In this document: one piece after another, positions 36,267-45,952 of the stretch
Numbering within the stretch: the stretch's first letter is position 1
Layout: each line of letters opens with the position of its first letter
Origin: Lichenicoccus sp963693035
GTDB taxonomy: Bacteria > Pseudomonadota > Alphaproteobacteria > Acetobacterales > Acetobacteraceae
DNA length: 64,000 nucleotides
Direction: 5' to 3'
NCBI GenBank assembly: GCA_963693035.2
Contig: CAXMMQ010000006.1
Span: 496,001 to 560,000, forward strand
Made by a program: the position numbers and the translations under genes
Notes under the pieces: model-generated
Seen by the model: only the letters and a program-made list of their open reading frames with translations
What the model was told of the DNA's origin: nothing
Database searches by the model: none

Positions 36267-37033
36267 TCCATTTCGACTGCAGCGGTCCCGAGGATGGCGA
36301 GGTGCTGCTGCTGTCCTCCGGGCTCGGTGGCACGGGCGGCTACTGGTCCGCCAATGTTCCGTCGCTCGCTCAGCGCTACCGGGTTGTCACCTATGACCAT
36401 CGCGGCACCGGCCGCAGTGGCGCAACGCTTGCCCCTCGCTATGGCATTGCCGACATGGCCGATGAGGCAGCCTGGGTTCTCGACGCCATCGGCGCGCGTT
36501 CCTGCCGGTGCATCGGCCATGCGCTGGGCGGCCTGATCGGCCTCGCACTCGCGGCCCGGGCACCGCACCTGGTCAGCCATCTGGTGGTGGTGAACGGCTG
36601 GATGCAGGCCGATCCGCACACCGTGCGCTGTTTCGATGTGCGTCGCGACCTGCTCCTGCGCGCCGGCGTCAAGCCATACCTCCGCGCGCAGCCGCTGTTC
36701 CTGTATCCGTCCTCCTGGATGGCCGCCAATGCGACCCGACTGGCCGCCGACGAGGCGCATGCGGCGGCGCATTTTCCTGGGGTCGGAAACACGCTGCTGC
36801 GCATTGCGGCCCTGCTGGATTTCGATGCCGCGCCGCTACTGTCCGCTCTGGCCTGCCGAACCCTTCTGATTGTGTCGCATGACGACCTGCTGGTGCCGCC
36901 GGTCTGTTCCGAGCGCCTGCATTCGGCGCTGCCCGGCGCGCGGCTGGCGCGCCTGGATGGTGGCCACGCCTGCAACGTTACCGACGCCTCCGGCTTCGAC
37001 GCCCTCTGCCTGGAATTCCTGGCCGTCCGGTAG
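36263..37033 (+). CDS. rutD: RutD, alpha/beta-hydrolase fold protein of uracil degradation
   Basis: 256 residues from a GTG overlapping the rutC stop. Alpha/beta-hydrolase fold with the RutD pattern: LLLSSGLGGTGGYW, VTYDHRGTGRSG, CIGHALGGLIGLAL, VVNGWMQADPHTVRCF and GGHACNVTDASGF. The nucleophile position is Ala (GHAL instead of GHSL), as I recall for the Escherichia coli protein, so it is not a serine hydrolase; it is thought to speed aminoacrylate hydrolysis. rutE, rutF and rutG do not follow. Confidence 0.93.
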   Translation: MIHFDCSGPEDGEVLLLSSGLGGTGGYWSANVPSLAQRYRVVTYDHRGTGRSGATLAPRYGIADMADEAAWVLDAIGARSCRCIGHALGGLIGLALAARAPHLVSHLVVVNGWMQADPHTVRCFDVRRDLLLRAGVKPYLRAQPLFLYPSSWMAANATRLAADEAHAAAHFPGVGNTLLRIAALLDFDAAPLLSALACRTLLIVSHDDLLVPPVCSERLHSALPGARLARLDGGHACNVTDASGFDALCLEFLAVR

Positions 37034-37043
37034 GATCGAAACA

Positions 37044-38084
37044 TCAAATGGCGAGTTGCGCGAAGTACTGCCTTGCCGGCTCGATGTACTCGCTGTGGTC
37101 CCAAGTTGCGTACCTGGCCCGCAAGCGCTGGTCGAGCTCGATGCTTGGCACGCCTTCAATACCGAAGACTGCCCGGGCGTCCTTGAAGAAGCCCAGGAGG
37201 TTCGTTGCGATCTCCGGCCCGCCAAGGTTGCCGTGGCCAGGCACGATCAGGTGCGGCTGGAGCGCCAGCACGTCGTTCAGGGCTACTTCCCAGCGTGCGA
37301 CGTCGATGTCGTTCGCGAGGATCATCGGTGGGAAGAACGGCACGATCGGGAACATGCGCTCCTCGATCAGGTCCCCGATGAACACGATCCGCTCCTCCGG
37401 CAGGTGTACGATCTGGTCACCCGGGCTGTGCGCAGTACCCCACGTGCGGAACTCGACCTGCCGCCCGCCCAGGTCAAGCGTCGCGCGGTTGCCGTTGTAG
37501 ATTTGATCGGGCGGGGTGAAAACGACTCCATCGAGGACATGCTTGTGTTCCGGCGGCAGCACGGTGCGGAAACCGTGCAGCAGCGTCGGACCGGATCGTG
37601 CAAAATAATCGCGCTGCGCGGCGTTGTAGTAGATCCGCGCTTCGGGCTTGAACGCTTGCGCGCCGAAGCCATGCTCCGGGTGGGCATGCGTCACCGTCAG
37701 CACGACACCCCTGCCCGGTGCGAGTTGGCGGGCTAGCTTGATGACGCTCTCCCCGCTCTCAGGCCCAAGACCGCAATCGACCACGAGCACCAGGTCCCGG
37801 CCGACGACGATGCCGATGTTCGGCACGAGCGGGATCCGCCTGTCGGGCAGGACGAAGACGCCGGGAGCCATCTCGGCCGGAAAGCGCGCATCCACGACGG
37901 GCAAGGCGGGAGTGGGCACGGTTGGACCCATCCGCGCCCGCGCCTTGACCGGCTCATCGGCCCTCGCAACGGCTGCTGTCGTCAAGGCAGCGAGACCACC
38001 GCACAAAGACAGCTTGATGAGCCCCCGCCGATTGGCGGCAGGAGCTTCGGGAAGCTGTGGAGAGCCCGTCGCGAAGAAGGCCAT
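37044..38084 (-). CDS. exported MBL-fold metallo-hydrolase
   Basis: 346 residues from the ATG at 38084 (AAAGGGG upstream). A Tat-like signal (NRRGLIKLSLCGGLAAL) and then a metallo-beta-lactamase fold: LVLVVDCGLGPES, metal motif THAHPEHGFGAQ (HxHxEH rather than HxHxDH), WGTAHSPGDQIVHL, IVFIGDLIEE and VPGHGNLGGPE. The Glu in place of Asp is a variant seen in some quinoprotein-relay-like members. Substrate unknown. Convergent with rutD, 10 bp apart. A 7-bp perfect stem (38133-38153) lies in its upstream region. Confidence 0.88.
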   Translation of the reverse strand: MAFFATGSPQLPEAPAANRRGLIKLSLCGGLAALTTAAVARADEPVKARARMGPTVPTPALPVVDARFPAEMAPGVFVLPDRRIPLVPNIGIVVGRDLVLVVDCGLGPESGESVIKLARQLAPGRGVVLTVTHAHPEHGFGAQAFKPEARIYYNAAQRDYFARSGPTLLHGFRTVLPPEHKHVLDGVVFTPPDQIYNGNRATLDLGGRQVEFRTWGTAHSPGDQIVHLPEERIVFIGDLIEERMFPIVPFFPPMILANDIDVARWEVALNDVLALQPHLIVPGHGNLGGPEIATNLLGFFKDARAVFGIEGVPSIELDQRLRARYATWDHSEYIEPARQYFAQLAI

Positions 38085-38352
38085 CGTGCCACCCCTTTCG
38101 TTCCAGGCTTGCCGAGCCTCGAGACGACTGTGGCTCTTGTAGGGCGCAAGAGCAACAAAGGCCCGAGATGACAAGATGGCGCTGCCCCGGCGACGCAGAC
38201 CCTCCACGCCTAGCTGCCGGACCCGACCAGACGCGGCAAGGACCAGACCCGGGTCGTCCGGTCGTGGGCGAGAGCCTGAACGATCACATGTCGTCTTCCG
38301 GGGCTACTCTCCCCCTGCGCATGGTCCTAGCATGTTTCGCAGGAGGTGCATG
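38085..38352. other. divergent intergenic region
   Basis: About 268 bp between the MBL-fold gene and the second aldo/keto reductase. It holds the stem GCTCTTG / CAAGAGC (38133-38153, 7-base loop), which could be an operator for the MBL gene, and AGGAGG (38341-38346) directly in front of the reductase start. I see no gene in it. Confidence 0.4.
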
Positions 38353-39405
38353 ATGGACCAGGCCCAAACCCTCATAAGCCCGGCGCTGCCGGTGACGCGC
38401 GTGGATGACCCGGCCGAGCTGCCGCTCGTCACCGATGCCGGCGAGCGGCGCGGCGACATGCTGTATCGCCGCTTCGGGCGATCGAGCGAGATGATCTCGG
38501 CCATCGGCATCGGCGGCTTCCATCTCGGCAAGAAATCGGTGACCGACGAGCAAGCCGTGCGGCTGGTGCACGAGGCGGTTGATCGCGGCATCAACTTCGT
38601 CGATAACTGCTGGGACTATAACGAGGGACAGTCCGAACTGCGCGTCGGCGTAGCCCTCGACCAGGGCGGCTATCGCGACCGCGTGTTCCTGATGTCCAAG
38701 ATGGACGGCCGCTCGAAGGCGGAGGCGGCGAAGCAGATCGACACCTCGCTCAAGCGCATGCGTACCGACTGCATCGACCTGGTGCAGCACCACGAGATCC
38801 TGCGCTACGACGACCCCGATCGCATCTTTGCCGAGGGCGGCGCGATGGAAGCGTTCGTCGAGGCGAAGCAGGCCGGCAAGCTGCGGTATATCGGCTTCAC
38901 CGGCCACAAGGACCCGCGCATCCACCTGCAGATGCTGGCGGTGGCCGCCGAGCGCGGCTTCCATTTCGACGCCGTGCAGATGCCGCTGAACGTGATGGAC
39001 GCGCATTTCCGCAGCTTCGCGCATCTGGTGCTGCCGTATCTGGTCGAGCATGGCATCGCGGTGCTCGGCATGAAGGCGTTTGCCGACAGCGTGCTGCTCA
39101 AGAGCGGCGCGCCGATCAGGCCGGTCGAATATCTGCAGTACCAGCTCAACCTGCCGACCTCGGTGGTGATCACCGGCATCCAGAGCCAGCGCGACCTCGA
39201 CCAGGCGTTCGAGGCGGTGCGTACGTTCAGCCCGATGGACAAGGCAGCAGTGTCCGAGCTGCTGGCGCGCAGCCGTCCGTACGCGCTGGAAGGCAAGTAC
39301 GAGCTGTTCAAGACCAGCAGCACGTTCGACGGTACGGCGAAGAATCATGCCTGGCTCGGGGATGATGTCGAATCTGTCAACGCGCTGGCGCCAGTAATGG
39401 AATAG
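38353..39405 (+). CDS. aldo/keto reductase (cytoplasmic paralogue)
   Basis: 350 residues. Start at 38353 chosen for its strong AGGAGG at 6 bp; an ATG one codon earlier is possible. Same subfamily as the Tat-exported reductase at 14422: LYRRFGRSSEMISAIGIGGFH, NFVDNCWDYNEGQSEL, FLMSKMDGR, DLVQHHEIL and TGHKDPRIHL are shared. It has no export signal, so it acts in the cytoplasm. The next gene starts on its stop codon. Confidence 0.88.
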   Translation: MDQAQTLISPALPVTRVDDPAELPLVTDAGERRGDMLYRRFGRSSEMISAIGIGGFHLGKKSVTDEQAVRLVHEAVDRGINFVDNCWDYNEGQSELRVGVALDQGGYRDRVFLMSKMDGRSKAEAAKQIDTSLKRMRTDCIDLVQHHEILRYDDPDRIFAEGGAMEAFVEAKQAGKLRYIGFTGHKDPRIHLQMLAVAAERGFHFDAVQMPLNVMDAHFRSFAHLVLPYLVEHGIAVLGMKAFADSVLLKSGAPIRPVEYLQYQLNLPTSVVITGIQSQRDLDQAFEAVRTFSPMDKAAVSELLARSRPYALEGKYELFKTSSTFDGTAKNHAWLGDDVESVNALAPVME

Positions 39406-40919
39406 TGCGGACCGACACCAAGACGGCGGCACGGCTGCTTCGTCGTGCCGATATCTTGTCCGAGCGCGGCCGGTTGCAGGCGGCGTTTGCGGCCTGCCAA
39501 CAGGCACTGGCGGCCGATCCCGGCATGGTCGAGATCTACCGCCGCATCGGCGCCCTCGCCCTGCTGCTGCACGAGCCGCAGGCGTCGGTGGACGCGCTCG
39601 ACATCGCGCTGACCCTGGAGCCCGGCGATGCGACCGCGCTGTCCAACATGGGCGCGGCCCTGCGCGCGCTCGGCCGCCCGCAGGAGGCCGTGCGGCGGCT
39701 GCGTGCTTGCCTGCAGATCAGCCAGACGCCTGCGGCCTGGTTCAATCTCGGCATTGCCTATGCCGACCTGTCCCGCTGGGAGGATGCGATCGGGTGCCAC
39801 CGGCGCGTCCTGGAGAAGGTGCCCGGTCACCAGAAGGCGGTCGCCGCGCTGGCGCTGGCACTGCTGGCGATGGGTCGCGCGACGGAAGCATCCGACCTGC
39901 TCGAACAGGCCCTGGTCCGTTTTCCGCAAGCCGCGCAACTGCACACCGCGCTGGCGCAGGCCCTGCTGATGCAGGGCGATTTCGCGCGCGGCTGGCGTGA
40001 GTTCGAGTGGCGCTGGTCGGTGCCCGAGAATGCTCCGAACCGCCGCCATGCCGGGCACCCGCTCTGGCTCGGCGAGCCTCTCGACGGCCGCACGCTGCTG
40101 ATCCACGCCGAGCAGGGCCTCGGCGACAGCCTGCAGATGTGCCGGTACGTGCCGACGATCCCGGGCGCCCTGCACGTCGTGCTGGAAGTGCAGCCGGGCC
40201 TGGTGCGGCTGCTGGGAACCCTGGCCGCGCCATCCGGCGCCACCTTGCAGGTGGTGCCGCGCGGCGCCCCGCTTCCGCATTTCGATCTGCAATGCCCGAT
40301 GATGAGCCTGCCGCTCGCCGGTGGCAGTCTTCGACCGGAGGATCTCCCGCGCGACGTGCCTTATCTTCATGCGGCGGAAGCGGATCTGGCGCGATGGGAA
40401 CGCGAACTGACGGCGCGACCCGGCCGCAGGATCGGCCTGTGCTGGTCGAGTGGCGTACGCCCCGATCTCGTCAGCCGCATCATCCAATCCCGCAAGTCGG
40501 TCCCGCTTGCGCTGCTGGCGCCGCTCGGTGTGGTCAAGTTATGCGGTTTCGTCTCGCTGCAGAAAGGCGAGGCCGCCGACGACCTGCGCACGCCGCCGTT
40601 CGAGATCCTCGACCGCACCGACCTGATGACCGACTTCGCCCAGACAGCGGCAGCGATTTGCGCCCTCGACCTGGTCATCACCGTCGATACCGCGGTAGTA
40701 CACCTCGCCGGCGCCCTCGGCGTACCGGTCTGGCTGCTCAACCGCTACGACGCCGACTGGCGCTGGTCGTACGCGCATCGCGATGCCCCCTGGTATCCGA
40801 CGCTGCGCCAGTTCCGGCAGCCGGAGCTCGGCGACTGGGCGAGCGCGGTGCGGCAGGTGGCTGAGGCACTCATGGCACTTTCAACATCAGAGACTTCGAG
40901 CCGCGCGGGCGGGGGCTAA
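39405..40919 (+). CDS. TPR protein with glycosyltransferase-like C-terminal domain
   Basis: 504 residues from a GTG sharing a base with the previous stop. Residues about 1-190 are tetratricopeptide repeats (e.g. AWFNLGIAYADLSRWEDAIG, VAALALALLAMGRATEASDL). Residues about 210-495 look like the GT9/GT41-type domain common in TPR proteins: LIHAEQGLGDSLQMCRYVP, IGLCWSSGV, KSVPLALLAPLG, and VITVDTAVVHLAGALGVPVW. Such proteins often modify surface glycans or flagellin. Target unknown. Confidence 0.82.
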   Translation: MRTDTKTAARLLRRADILSERGRLQAAFAACQQALAADPGMVEIYRRIGALALLLHEPQASVDALDIALTLEPGDATALSNMGAALRALGRPQEAVRRLRACLQISQTPAAWFNLGIAYADLSRWEDAIGCHRRVLEKVPGHQKAVAALALALLAMGRATEASDLLEQALVRFPQAAQLHTALAQALLMQGDFARGWREFEWRWSVPENAPNRRHAGHPLWLGEPLDGRTLLIHAEQGLGDSLQMCRYVPTIPGALHVVLEVQPGLVRLLGTLAAPSGATLQVVPRGAPLPHFDLQCPMMSLPLAGGSLRPEDLPRDVPYLHAAEADLARWERELTARPGRRIGLCWSSGVRPDLVSRIIQSRKSVPLALLAPLGVVKLCGFVSLQKGEAADDLRTPPFEILDRTDLMTDFAQTAAAICALDLVITVDTAVVHLAGALGVPVWLLNRYDADWRWSYAHRDAPWYPTLRQFRQPELGDWASAVRQVAEALMALSTSETSSRAGGG

Positions 40920-41455
40920 TGTCCGCAGAGCGTCAGGGCGCCCCTGAATTGCGCCTGCGTGATCGGGATCATCCTGATTGCCAGGGCCTTGAGCTTTCTG
41001 TTGTCCCCGAGCAGCATGTAGTCGGCATAGAGGGTCAGGGCGTTGGAGTGCACCTCCACCTGATCGGCGACATAGGCGTCGTCGAAACTCTTGCCGTGCT
41101 TCCCATCCAATGCGGTCATGCTCGCCTGATGATCCGGGTCCAGCCTGTTCAGGGCAACTGCGCCGGAACCCTGAGCTGCCACCTGGAGCGCCGCTTCCGC
41201 CGCCTCTTGAGCCTCGACCAGCCGAGCCGCAAAGGCTTTCACTTCAGGGCTGCTTGCCCGGCTGAGGGCGAGACGGGATTCGGAGGTCGCGGCGAGGTTG
41301 CCTGACGAGGCTCTGGTCACGAAATCGATCTCATCCTTGGCGTCCCTGGCGACGGCGGAAGCCCGTGAGAGGACAAGGCAAACACAGCTTGTCAAAACGA
41401 CCTGTGTCAGGCTTTCGATCTTCAGGAAGGTGATGGTTTTCTTTGGCGACTTCAT
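40916..41455 (-). CDS. DUF4142 protein
   Basis: 179 residues from the ATG at 41455. An N-terminal hydrophobic stretch (LTQVVLTSCVCLVLSRASAV) looks like a signal; the rest is the helical DUF4142 (ferritin-like) pattern: DFVTRASSGNLAATSESRLAL, SSPEVKAFAARLVEAQE and DDAYVADQVEVHSNALTLY. Exported, function unknown. Start overlaps the CPBP protease stop by ATGA, so they form an operon; stop overlaps the convergent TPR gene. Confidence 0.8.
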   Translation of the reverse strand: MKSPKKTITFLKIESLTQVVLTSCVCLVLSRASAVARDAKDEIDFVTRASSGNLAATSESRLALSRASSPEVKAFAARLVEAQEAAEAALQVAAQGSGAVALNRLDPDHQASMTALDGKHGKSFDDAYVADQVEVHSNALTLYADYMLLGDNRKLKALAIRMIPITQAQFRGALTLCGH

Positions 41456-42312
41456 TGCTGGCAATCCCCTGCCGCCTGCGCGCCATCAACGGGAATCAGC
41501 CACCACAAGAGCACCGCACTGACGCCTGCCGCCGCGCTCAGAACACAAAGTCTGGGCTGCGGACTTTTCACGACCGGAAGCACAATCGTGACCAGGCTCA
41601 GTGCGAGATTGAGGCCGTTATGGATCAGAAGGTTGGAGAGAATGCTCCGGCCGCCACGATGATAGGTCCAGGAGAACAGGAACCTCAGGGCCACGGCCAT
41701 GAAGACGAAGACCGGAAACGGGATGTACTTCTGCTCCAACCCGGGTATCGCGAGAAAGAACAGCGGGAGATGCCACACGGCCCAGACCAGCCCCAGCACG
41801 AGGGTAGAGAACAGCGGTGACAGGCGCAGGTCCAGCCGGTCGGACAGGTAGGACCAGCCAAACTCCTCAGCCAGCGGCCCTCCCAGAATGAAGAGCCACA
41901 CGAAGACCAATGGCAGTTCCGTCCAGCTTGTCAGGAACTGCAGCCTCCGGTGCTCTGATAGATCGAACAGCGCAGCCGTCCCGATCCCCAGGGTGGGTAG
42001 CAGCAGGAGAGACACCAGGAAGACTGCCCAGCCCATTCGCCATTCGAGACCGCGACGGTAGAAGTCCAGCGTTCCAGAGAGTGTGCCGGCCCTGTATGTC
42101 GAGACACCGCTGGCGACGAACGGTCCGAACGACCCGGCAATGACCAGAGGTATCAGCGTAGTCGCGCTCACGCCCTCGGCGGAGGCAATCCAACTGCCGA
42201 TCCATGCGACCCACGCCAGACCGAAGCTGATTACGATATATGTGGCCGTTCCGTCCCGTAGGCGGAGACCCCCTTCGGCACTGAAACTGTCGGACGAGCC
42301 GGTCAAATCCAA
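41452..42312 (-). CDS. CPBP family intramembrane metalloprotease
   Basis: 286 residues, about eight membrane helices. Conserved motifs of the CAAX protease/bacteriocin-processing family: Glu-Glu in PLAEEFGWSYL, WAVWHLPLF and LLIHNGLNL with the metal-binding His. It cleaves within or near membranes in related proteins. The base composition is somewhat less GC-rich than its neighbours, which may mean transfer. Operon with the DUF4142 gene. Confidence 0.85.
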   Translation of the reverse strand: MDLTGSSDSFSAEGGLRLRDGTATYIVISFGLAWVAWIGSWIASAEGVSATTLIPLVIAGSFGPFVASGVSTYRAGTLSGTLDFYRRGLEWRMGWAVFLVSLLLLPTLGIGTAALFDLSEHRRLQFLTSWTELPLVFVWLFILGGPLAEEFGWSYLSDRLDLRLSPLFSTLVLGLVWAVWHLPLFFLAIPGLEQKYIPFPVFVFMAVALRFLFSWTYHRGGRSILSNLLIHNGLNLALSLVTIVLPVVKSPQPRLCVLSAAAGVSAVLLWWLIPVDGAQAAGDCQQ

Positions 42313-42426
42313 CGTCCTTGCGGCGCGAGTGGCGTCCCCGATAACGCGTAGCAGACGTCACGCCGAGCATGATCGATCGGATCAGGCGGCTCCCCGGCGG
42401 CGATCTACCGCTACAAGACGGCAGCG

Positions 42427-44010
42427 CTACTCCCGCCCGGGCCTGCCATCGACCATGCGCGGCAGCCCGAGCAAGTTGCCGTCGCGCAGTGTCTCCGGCA
42501 GCAGGCCCTGCGGCAGGTCCTGGTAGCTGACCGGGCGCAGGAACCGGCGGATCGCCAGCGTGCCGACCGAGGTGCTGCGGCCGTCCGAGGTGGCCGGGAA
42601 CGGGCCGCCATGCACCATCGCGTGGCTGACCTCGACGCCGGTGCCGAAGCCGTTGACCAGGATGCGGCCGACCTTGCTTTCGAGCAGCGGCAGCAGGCTG
42701 CGCGCCGCCTCGTGATCGGCCTCTGCGATGTGCAGCGCCGCGGTGAGCTGTCCCTCCAGCGCCTCGATGACCTGGCGCAGCGATGCCAGATCCGGGCAGC
42801 GCACCACAAGACCGCTGGCGCCGAACACTTCTTCCTGCAGCTCATGCTGCGCCAGGAAACCGGCGGCGGTGGTCTCGAACAGGGCTGCCTGGCCGGCCGT
42901 GGCGCCACCCGGCTTGCCGCGCGCCAGCGTTTGCACGCCGGCGAGTCCGGCAAGCTTTGCGACCGCGCCGTCATAGGCGGCGTGAATGCCGGGCGTCAGC
43001 ATGGTGGCGGCCGCCGAGGCTGCGATTGCCTCCGAGGCGGCGGCGATGAAGCCGTCCAGCCCCTCACCTTCCACGGCGAGGATCAGCCCCGGATTGGTGC
43101 AGAACTGGCCCGACCCGAGCGTGAGCGAGGCCGCAAAGGCGGTGCCGATCGCGGCTCCGCGTGCCGCCAGCGCGCCATGCAGCAGGATCACCGGATTGAT
43201 GCTGCTCATCTCGGCATAGACCGGGATTGGCTCCGGACGGCCCTGGGCCACCTTCATCAAGGCAGTGCCGCCGGCGCGCGAGCCGGTGAAGCCGACCGCC
43301 TTGATGCGCGCATCCGCGACCAGCGCCTGCGCGGCTCCGGTGCCCTCGGTGAAGATCAGCGAGAACACGCCCCCGGGCAGCCCGGCATCGGCGACCGCCT
43401 TGGCCACCGCCTGTCCGACCAGTTCCGAGGTGCCGGGATGCGCCTGGTGCGCCTTGGCAACCACCGGGCAGCCGGCGGCCAGCGCCGAGGCGGTGTCGCC
43501 GCCGGCGACCGAAAAGGCGAGCGGGAAATTGCTGGCGCCGAACACCGCCACCGGCCCGAGCGGCACGTTGCGCAGCCGCAGGTCGACGCGCGGCAGCGGC
43601 TTGCGGTCAGGCAGCGCCGGATCGATGCGCAGGTCGAGGAACGAGCCCTCGCGCAGCACCGAAGCGAACAGGCGCAGCTGGCCGGCGGTGCGGGCGCGCT
43701 CGCCTTCGAGGCGCGGGCGCGGCAGGCCGGTCTCCAGCATGCAGCGCTCGATCAGCGCGTCGCCAAGGCCCTCGATGTTGCCGGCGATCGCCTCGAGAAA
43801 GGCGGCGCGCTGCCCGAGACTCGTCTCCCGGTAGGTCTCGAAGGCGTCATGGGCGGCGGCACAGGCTGCCTCGACCTGCGACGGGCTCGCGCCGCCGAAG
43901 GCCGGCTCGAGTGCCGTACCGGTCGCCGCCTCGATCCCGCGCGCGGTGCCCTGGGTACCCTGTACGAAGCGGCCGGCAATCAGCAGGTTGCCGGTGATGG
44001 ATCCAGACAT
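42427..44010 (-). CDS. aldehyde dehydrogenase, ketoglutarate semialdehyde type
   Basis: 527 residues from the ATG at 44010. NAD(P)-dependent ALDH: PLGPVAVFGASNFPLAFSVA, Lys in PVVAKAHQAHPGTSELV, VGFTGSRAGGTAL, general base Glu in VYAEMSSINPV, and nucleophile Cys in TLGSGQFCTNPG. The long form and the ASNFPLAFSV pattern match 2,5-dioxovalerate (alpha-ketoglutarate semialdehyde) dehydrogenases of sugar acid catabolism. The porin-like gene lies 80 bp upstream on the same strand, which fits uptake and catabolism of one compound. Confidence 0.9.
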   Translation of the reverse strand: MSGSITGNLLIAGRFVQGTQGTARGIEAATGTALEPAFGGASPSQVEAACAAAHDAFETYRETSLGQRAAFLEAIAGNIEGLGDALIERCMLETGLPRPRLEGERARTAGQLRLFASVLREGSFLDLRIDPALPDRKPLPRVDLRLRNVPLGPVAVFGASNFPLAFSVAGGDTASALAAGCPVVAKAHQAHPGTSELVGQAVAKAVADAGLPGGVFSLIFTEGTGAAQALVADARIKAVGFTGSRAGGTALMKVAQGRPEPIPVYAEMSSINPVILLHGALAARGAAIGTAFAASLTLGSGQFCTNPGLILAVEGEGLDGFIAAASEAIAASAAATMLTPGIHAAYDGAVAKLAGLAGVQTLARGKPGGATAGQAALFETTAAGFLAQHELQEEVFGASGLVVRCPDLASLRQVIEALEGQLTAALHIAEADHEAARSLLPLLESKVGRILVNGFGTGVEVSHAMVHGGPFPATSDGRSTSVGTLAIRRFLRPVSYQDLPQGLLPETLRDGNLLGLPRMVDGRPGRE

Positions 44011-44090
44011 GCGGCATCGTCCCTGTCGGTTGATGCCGTTGAATGCGCCCGTGGGTCCGGCCGCGCAAGGTCGGCCGGAGCCTTTACGCG

Positions 44091-45842
44091 CTACTGGAAG
44101 GGCAGATAGCGGAAGCTGAAGAACACCATGTTGTCGTCGGTGCTCGGACTGCCGCCGACACCGTCGAAAGCGGTCTTGCGCGTGTAGGAATACTGCACGC
44201 CGGTCTGCATGGTGCCGAAGTCGCCCTTGAGGAAGCGCCACCAGGCGCCGACCGTCCCCTGCACCACGCCGGACGTGTTGGCCGTGCACGGGATCGCCAG
44301 CGGGCTGGTGATCGGCTGCTCGGTGTTGCAGCCGAGATTGCTGTAGAGCGGGCTGCCGTAGCCGTAGCCCTTCTTGCCCTCGGTGTAGCTCTCGCGATGA
44401 GTGATCTGCTCGGTGCCGACATAGCTGTACAGATCCACGCTCTTCGCCGGATGCGCGACGAGCCCGACCATGGCGATGATCTCCGGCAGCGGCAGAGGTG
44501 CGCCAGTGCGCGAGAAGGTCGCGTCCGGCAGGCCCACCGAGCCGTAGCGTCCGATGCCCTCGCCGGCCAGGACGTTGCCCTGCAGGTCGAGCCTGCCCTT
44601 GACCACCGGCAGGATCACGCCGGCGCCGCCACCGCCTGCCAGTACGGTGTGGTTGTTCCCGTTGCCCACGACGCTGGTGCGGTCATGCAGGAAGCGGGCA
44701 AGGCCGAAGGCCTCATAGTGGCCCCAGCCGGGATCGGCGGTGCCCTTCAGGATCACGTCGGGCGCGATGTCGTCGGAGTAGCTGGTGTCCGGGTTCAGCG
44801 TGCCGCTGCCGGTGTTGGTGGCGTCCACCGTGCCCTCAAGCGAGCCGGTGCCGTTGCCGCCGGTGAAGTAGCTCGCCTGCGGGCTCTCGAACGACAGGCC
44901 GAGATCGAACCGGTCGTTGTCGAACCCCTTGACGAAGCGGAGCTGCGGGTTGCGGGTCCAGGCGAAGCCCGGCACGTACTGCGCATCGATGGTGAGCGGG
45001 ATGTCTTCGAGGCGCGGCGTGATGCCGGTCTTGTTCATGGTCAGCAGCGACCAGGCGGTGCCCCCGAGCACGTAGAAGTCCCAGTCCTTCCGGGCGAAGG
45101 TCGCATAGAGCTGGCGCTCGCGGAACACGTAGCTGTTGCTCTCGACCGAATTCGAGCCGGAGCCGGAGCCCAGGAAGTCCGCCTCGTAATAGGCGCTCAG
45201 CTTGGTAACGCTGTCCGGATTGCCCTCGACAAGCAGCGAAAGGCGGCTCTGGCGCCCGGTCTCGCGGAACTCGGGGGTGTGGTAGTTCGGGCTGCTCGCG
45301 TATGGAATGCTGTTGTTGAAGTTACTGCCGATGTCGAGGGTCTCGTTGCGCGAACGCACGACACTTTCCGCCGCGATGAAGCCGCCGAGCGTGATGCGGA
45401 CGCCGGCGAGTTCGAACTGCCCCTGCTTGAGCTTCGGACCCGGATACAGCACCGGGGTCGGCACGCCGTCGACATAGACGTACGGGCCGTATTTCGGAAT
45501 CGTGCCGGCGCCGGCGAGGTTGACGCTGTAACCCGGCGGCGCCGACAGCGACTGCGGCGCCAGCGGCTGGCCCAGGGCATTGGTGCGACGCTCGGACAGC
45601 GACATCGCCTGCTGGTTGGCGGCCGCGGCTTCGGCGCGGGCGGCGCGCACGTCGGCGTCGCGCTGCACCAGGCCGTGCTTCATGCGGCCGAGTTCTTCCT
45701 TCAACTGGCGGATCTGCCTCTCGATCGAGCTGATCTGGGAGCCGGTATCGTCCGCCCGCGCCGGTATGGCGCTTGCGACGGCGGCACCTGTGAGCGCCGT
45801 AGCCGCCATCAATCCAGCTTTCGGGAAGCGTCTCATGTTCAT
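44091..45842 (-). CDS. outer-membrane porin-like protein
   Basis: 583 residues from the ATG at 45842. Signal peptide (KAGLMAATALTGAAVASAIPARA), a coiled coil just after it (SQISSIERQIRQLKEELGRM, then RDADVRAARAEAAAANQQA), and a long beta-rich barrel with Gly/aromatic alternation that ends in FFSFRYLPFQ, close to the C-terminal aromatic signature. The coiled coil likely makes trimers or binds the wall. It lies behind phoR; 45933-45950 (minus) reads CTGTCTT-N4-CCGTAAG, a weak PHO-box-like sequence, so phosphate control is possible but unproven. Confidence 0.75.
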   Translation of the reverse strand: MNMRRFPKAGLMAATALTGAAVASAIPARADDTGSQISSIERQIRQLKEELGRMKHGLVQRDADVRAARAEAAAANQQAMSLSERRTNALGQPLAPQSLSAPPGYSVNLAGAGTIPKYGPYVYVDGVPTPVLYPGPKLKQGQFELAGVRITLGGFIAAESVVRSRNETLDIGSNFNNSIPYASSPNYHTPEFRETGRQSRLSLLVEGNPDSVTKLSAYYEADFLGSGSGSNSVESNSYVFRERQLYATFARKDWDFYVLGGTAWSLLTMNKTGITPRLEDIPLTIDAQYVPGFAWTRNPQLRFVKGFDNDRFDLGLSFESPQASYFTGGNGTGSLEGTVDATNTGSGTLNPDTSYSDDIAPDVILKGTADPGWGHYEAFGLARFLHDRTSVVGNGNNHTVLAGGGGAGVILPVVKGRLDLQGNVLAGEGIGRYGSVGLPDATFSRTGAPLPLPEIIAMVGLVAHPAKSVDLYSYVGTEQITHRESYTEGKKGYGYGSPLYSNLGCNTEQPITSPLAIPCTANTSGVVQGTVGAWWRFLKGDFGTMQTGVQYSYTRKTAFDGVGGSPSTDDNMVFFSFRYLPFQ

Positions 45843-45952
45843 GATATTTTTCCGTGCCCGGCAGGAACCCCCCCCACCGTTCGGGCGCGCTCTCAATAAT
45901 GTTTTGCGTTCCTAACGTATCGCGATGATTTGCTTACGGTTGGAAGACAGTT

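Noticed and set aside
36263..37033. RutD inactivated by loss of the catalytic serine
   Set aside because: Ala at the nucleophile position (GHALGG) is, as far as I recall, normal for RutD, so it is not evidence of decay.
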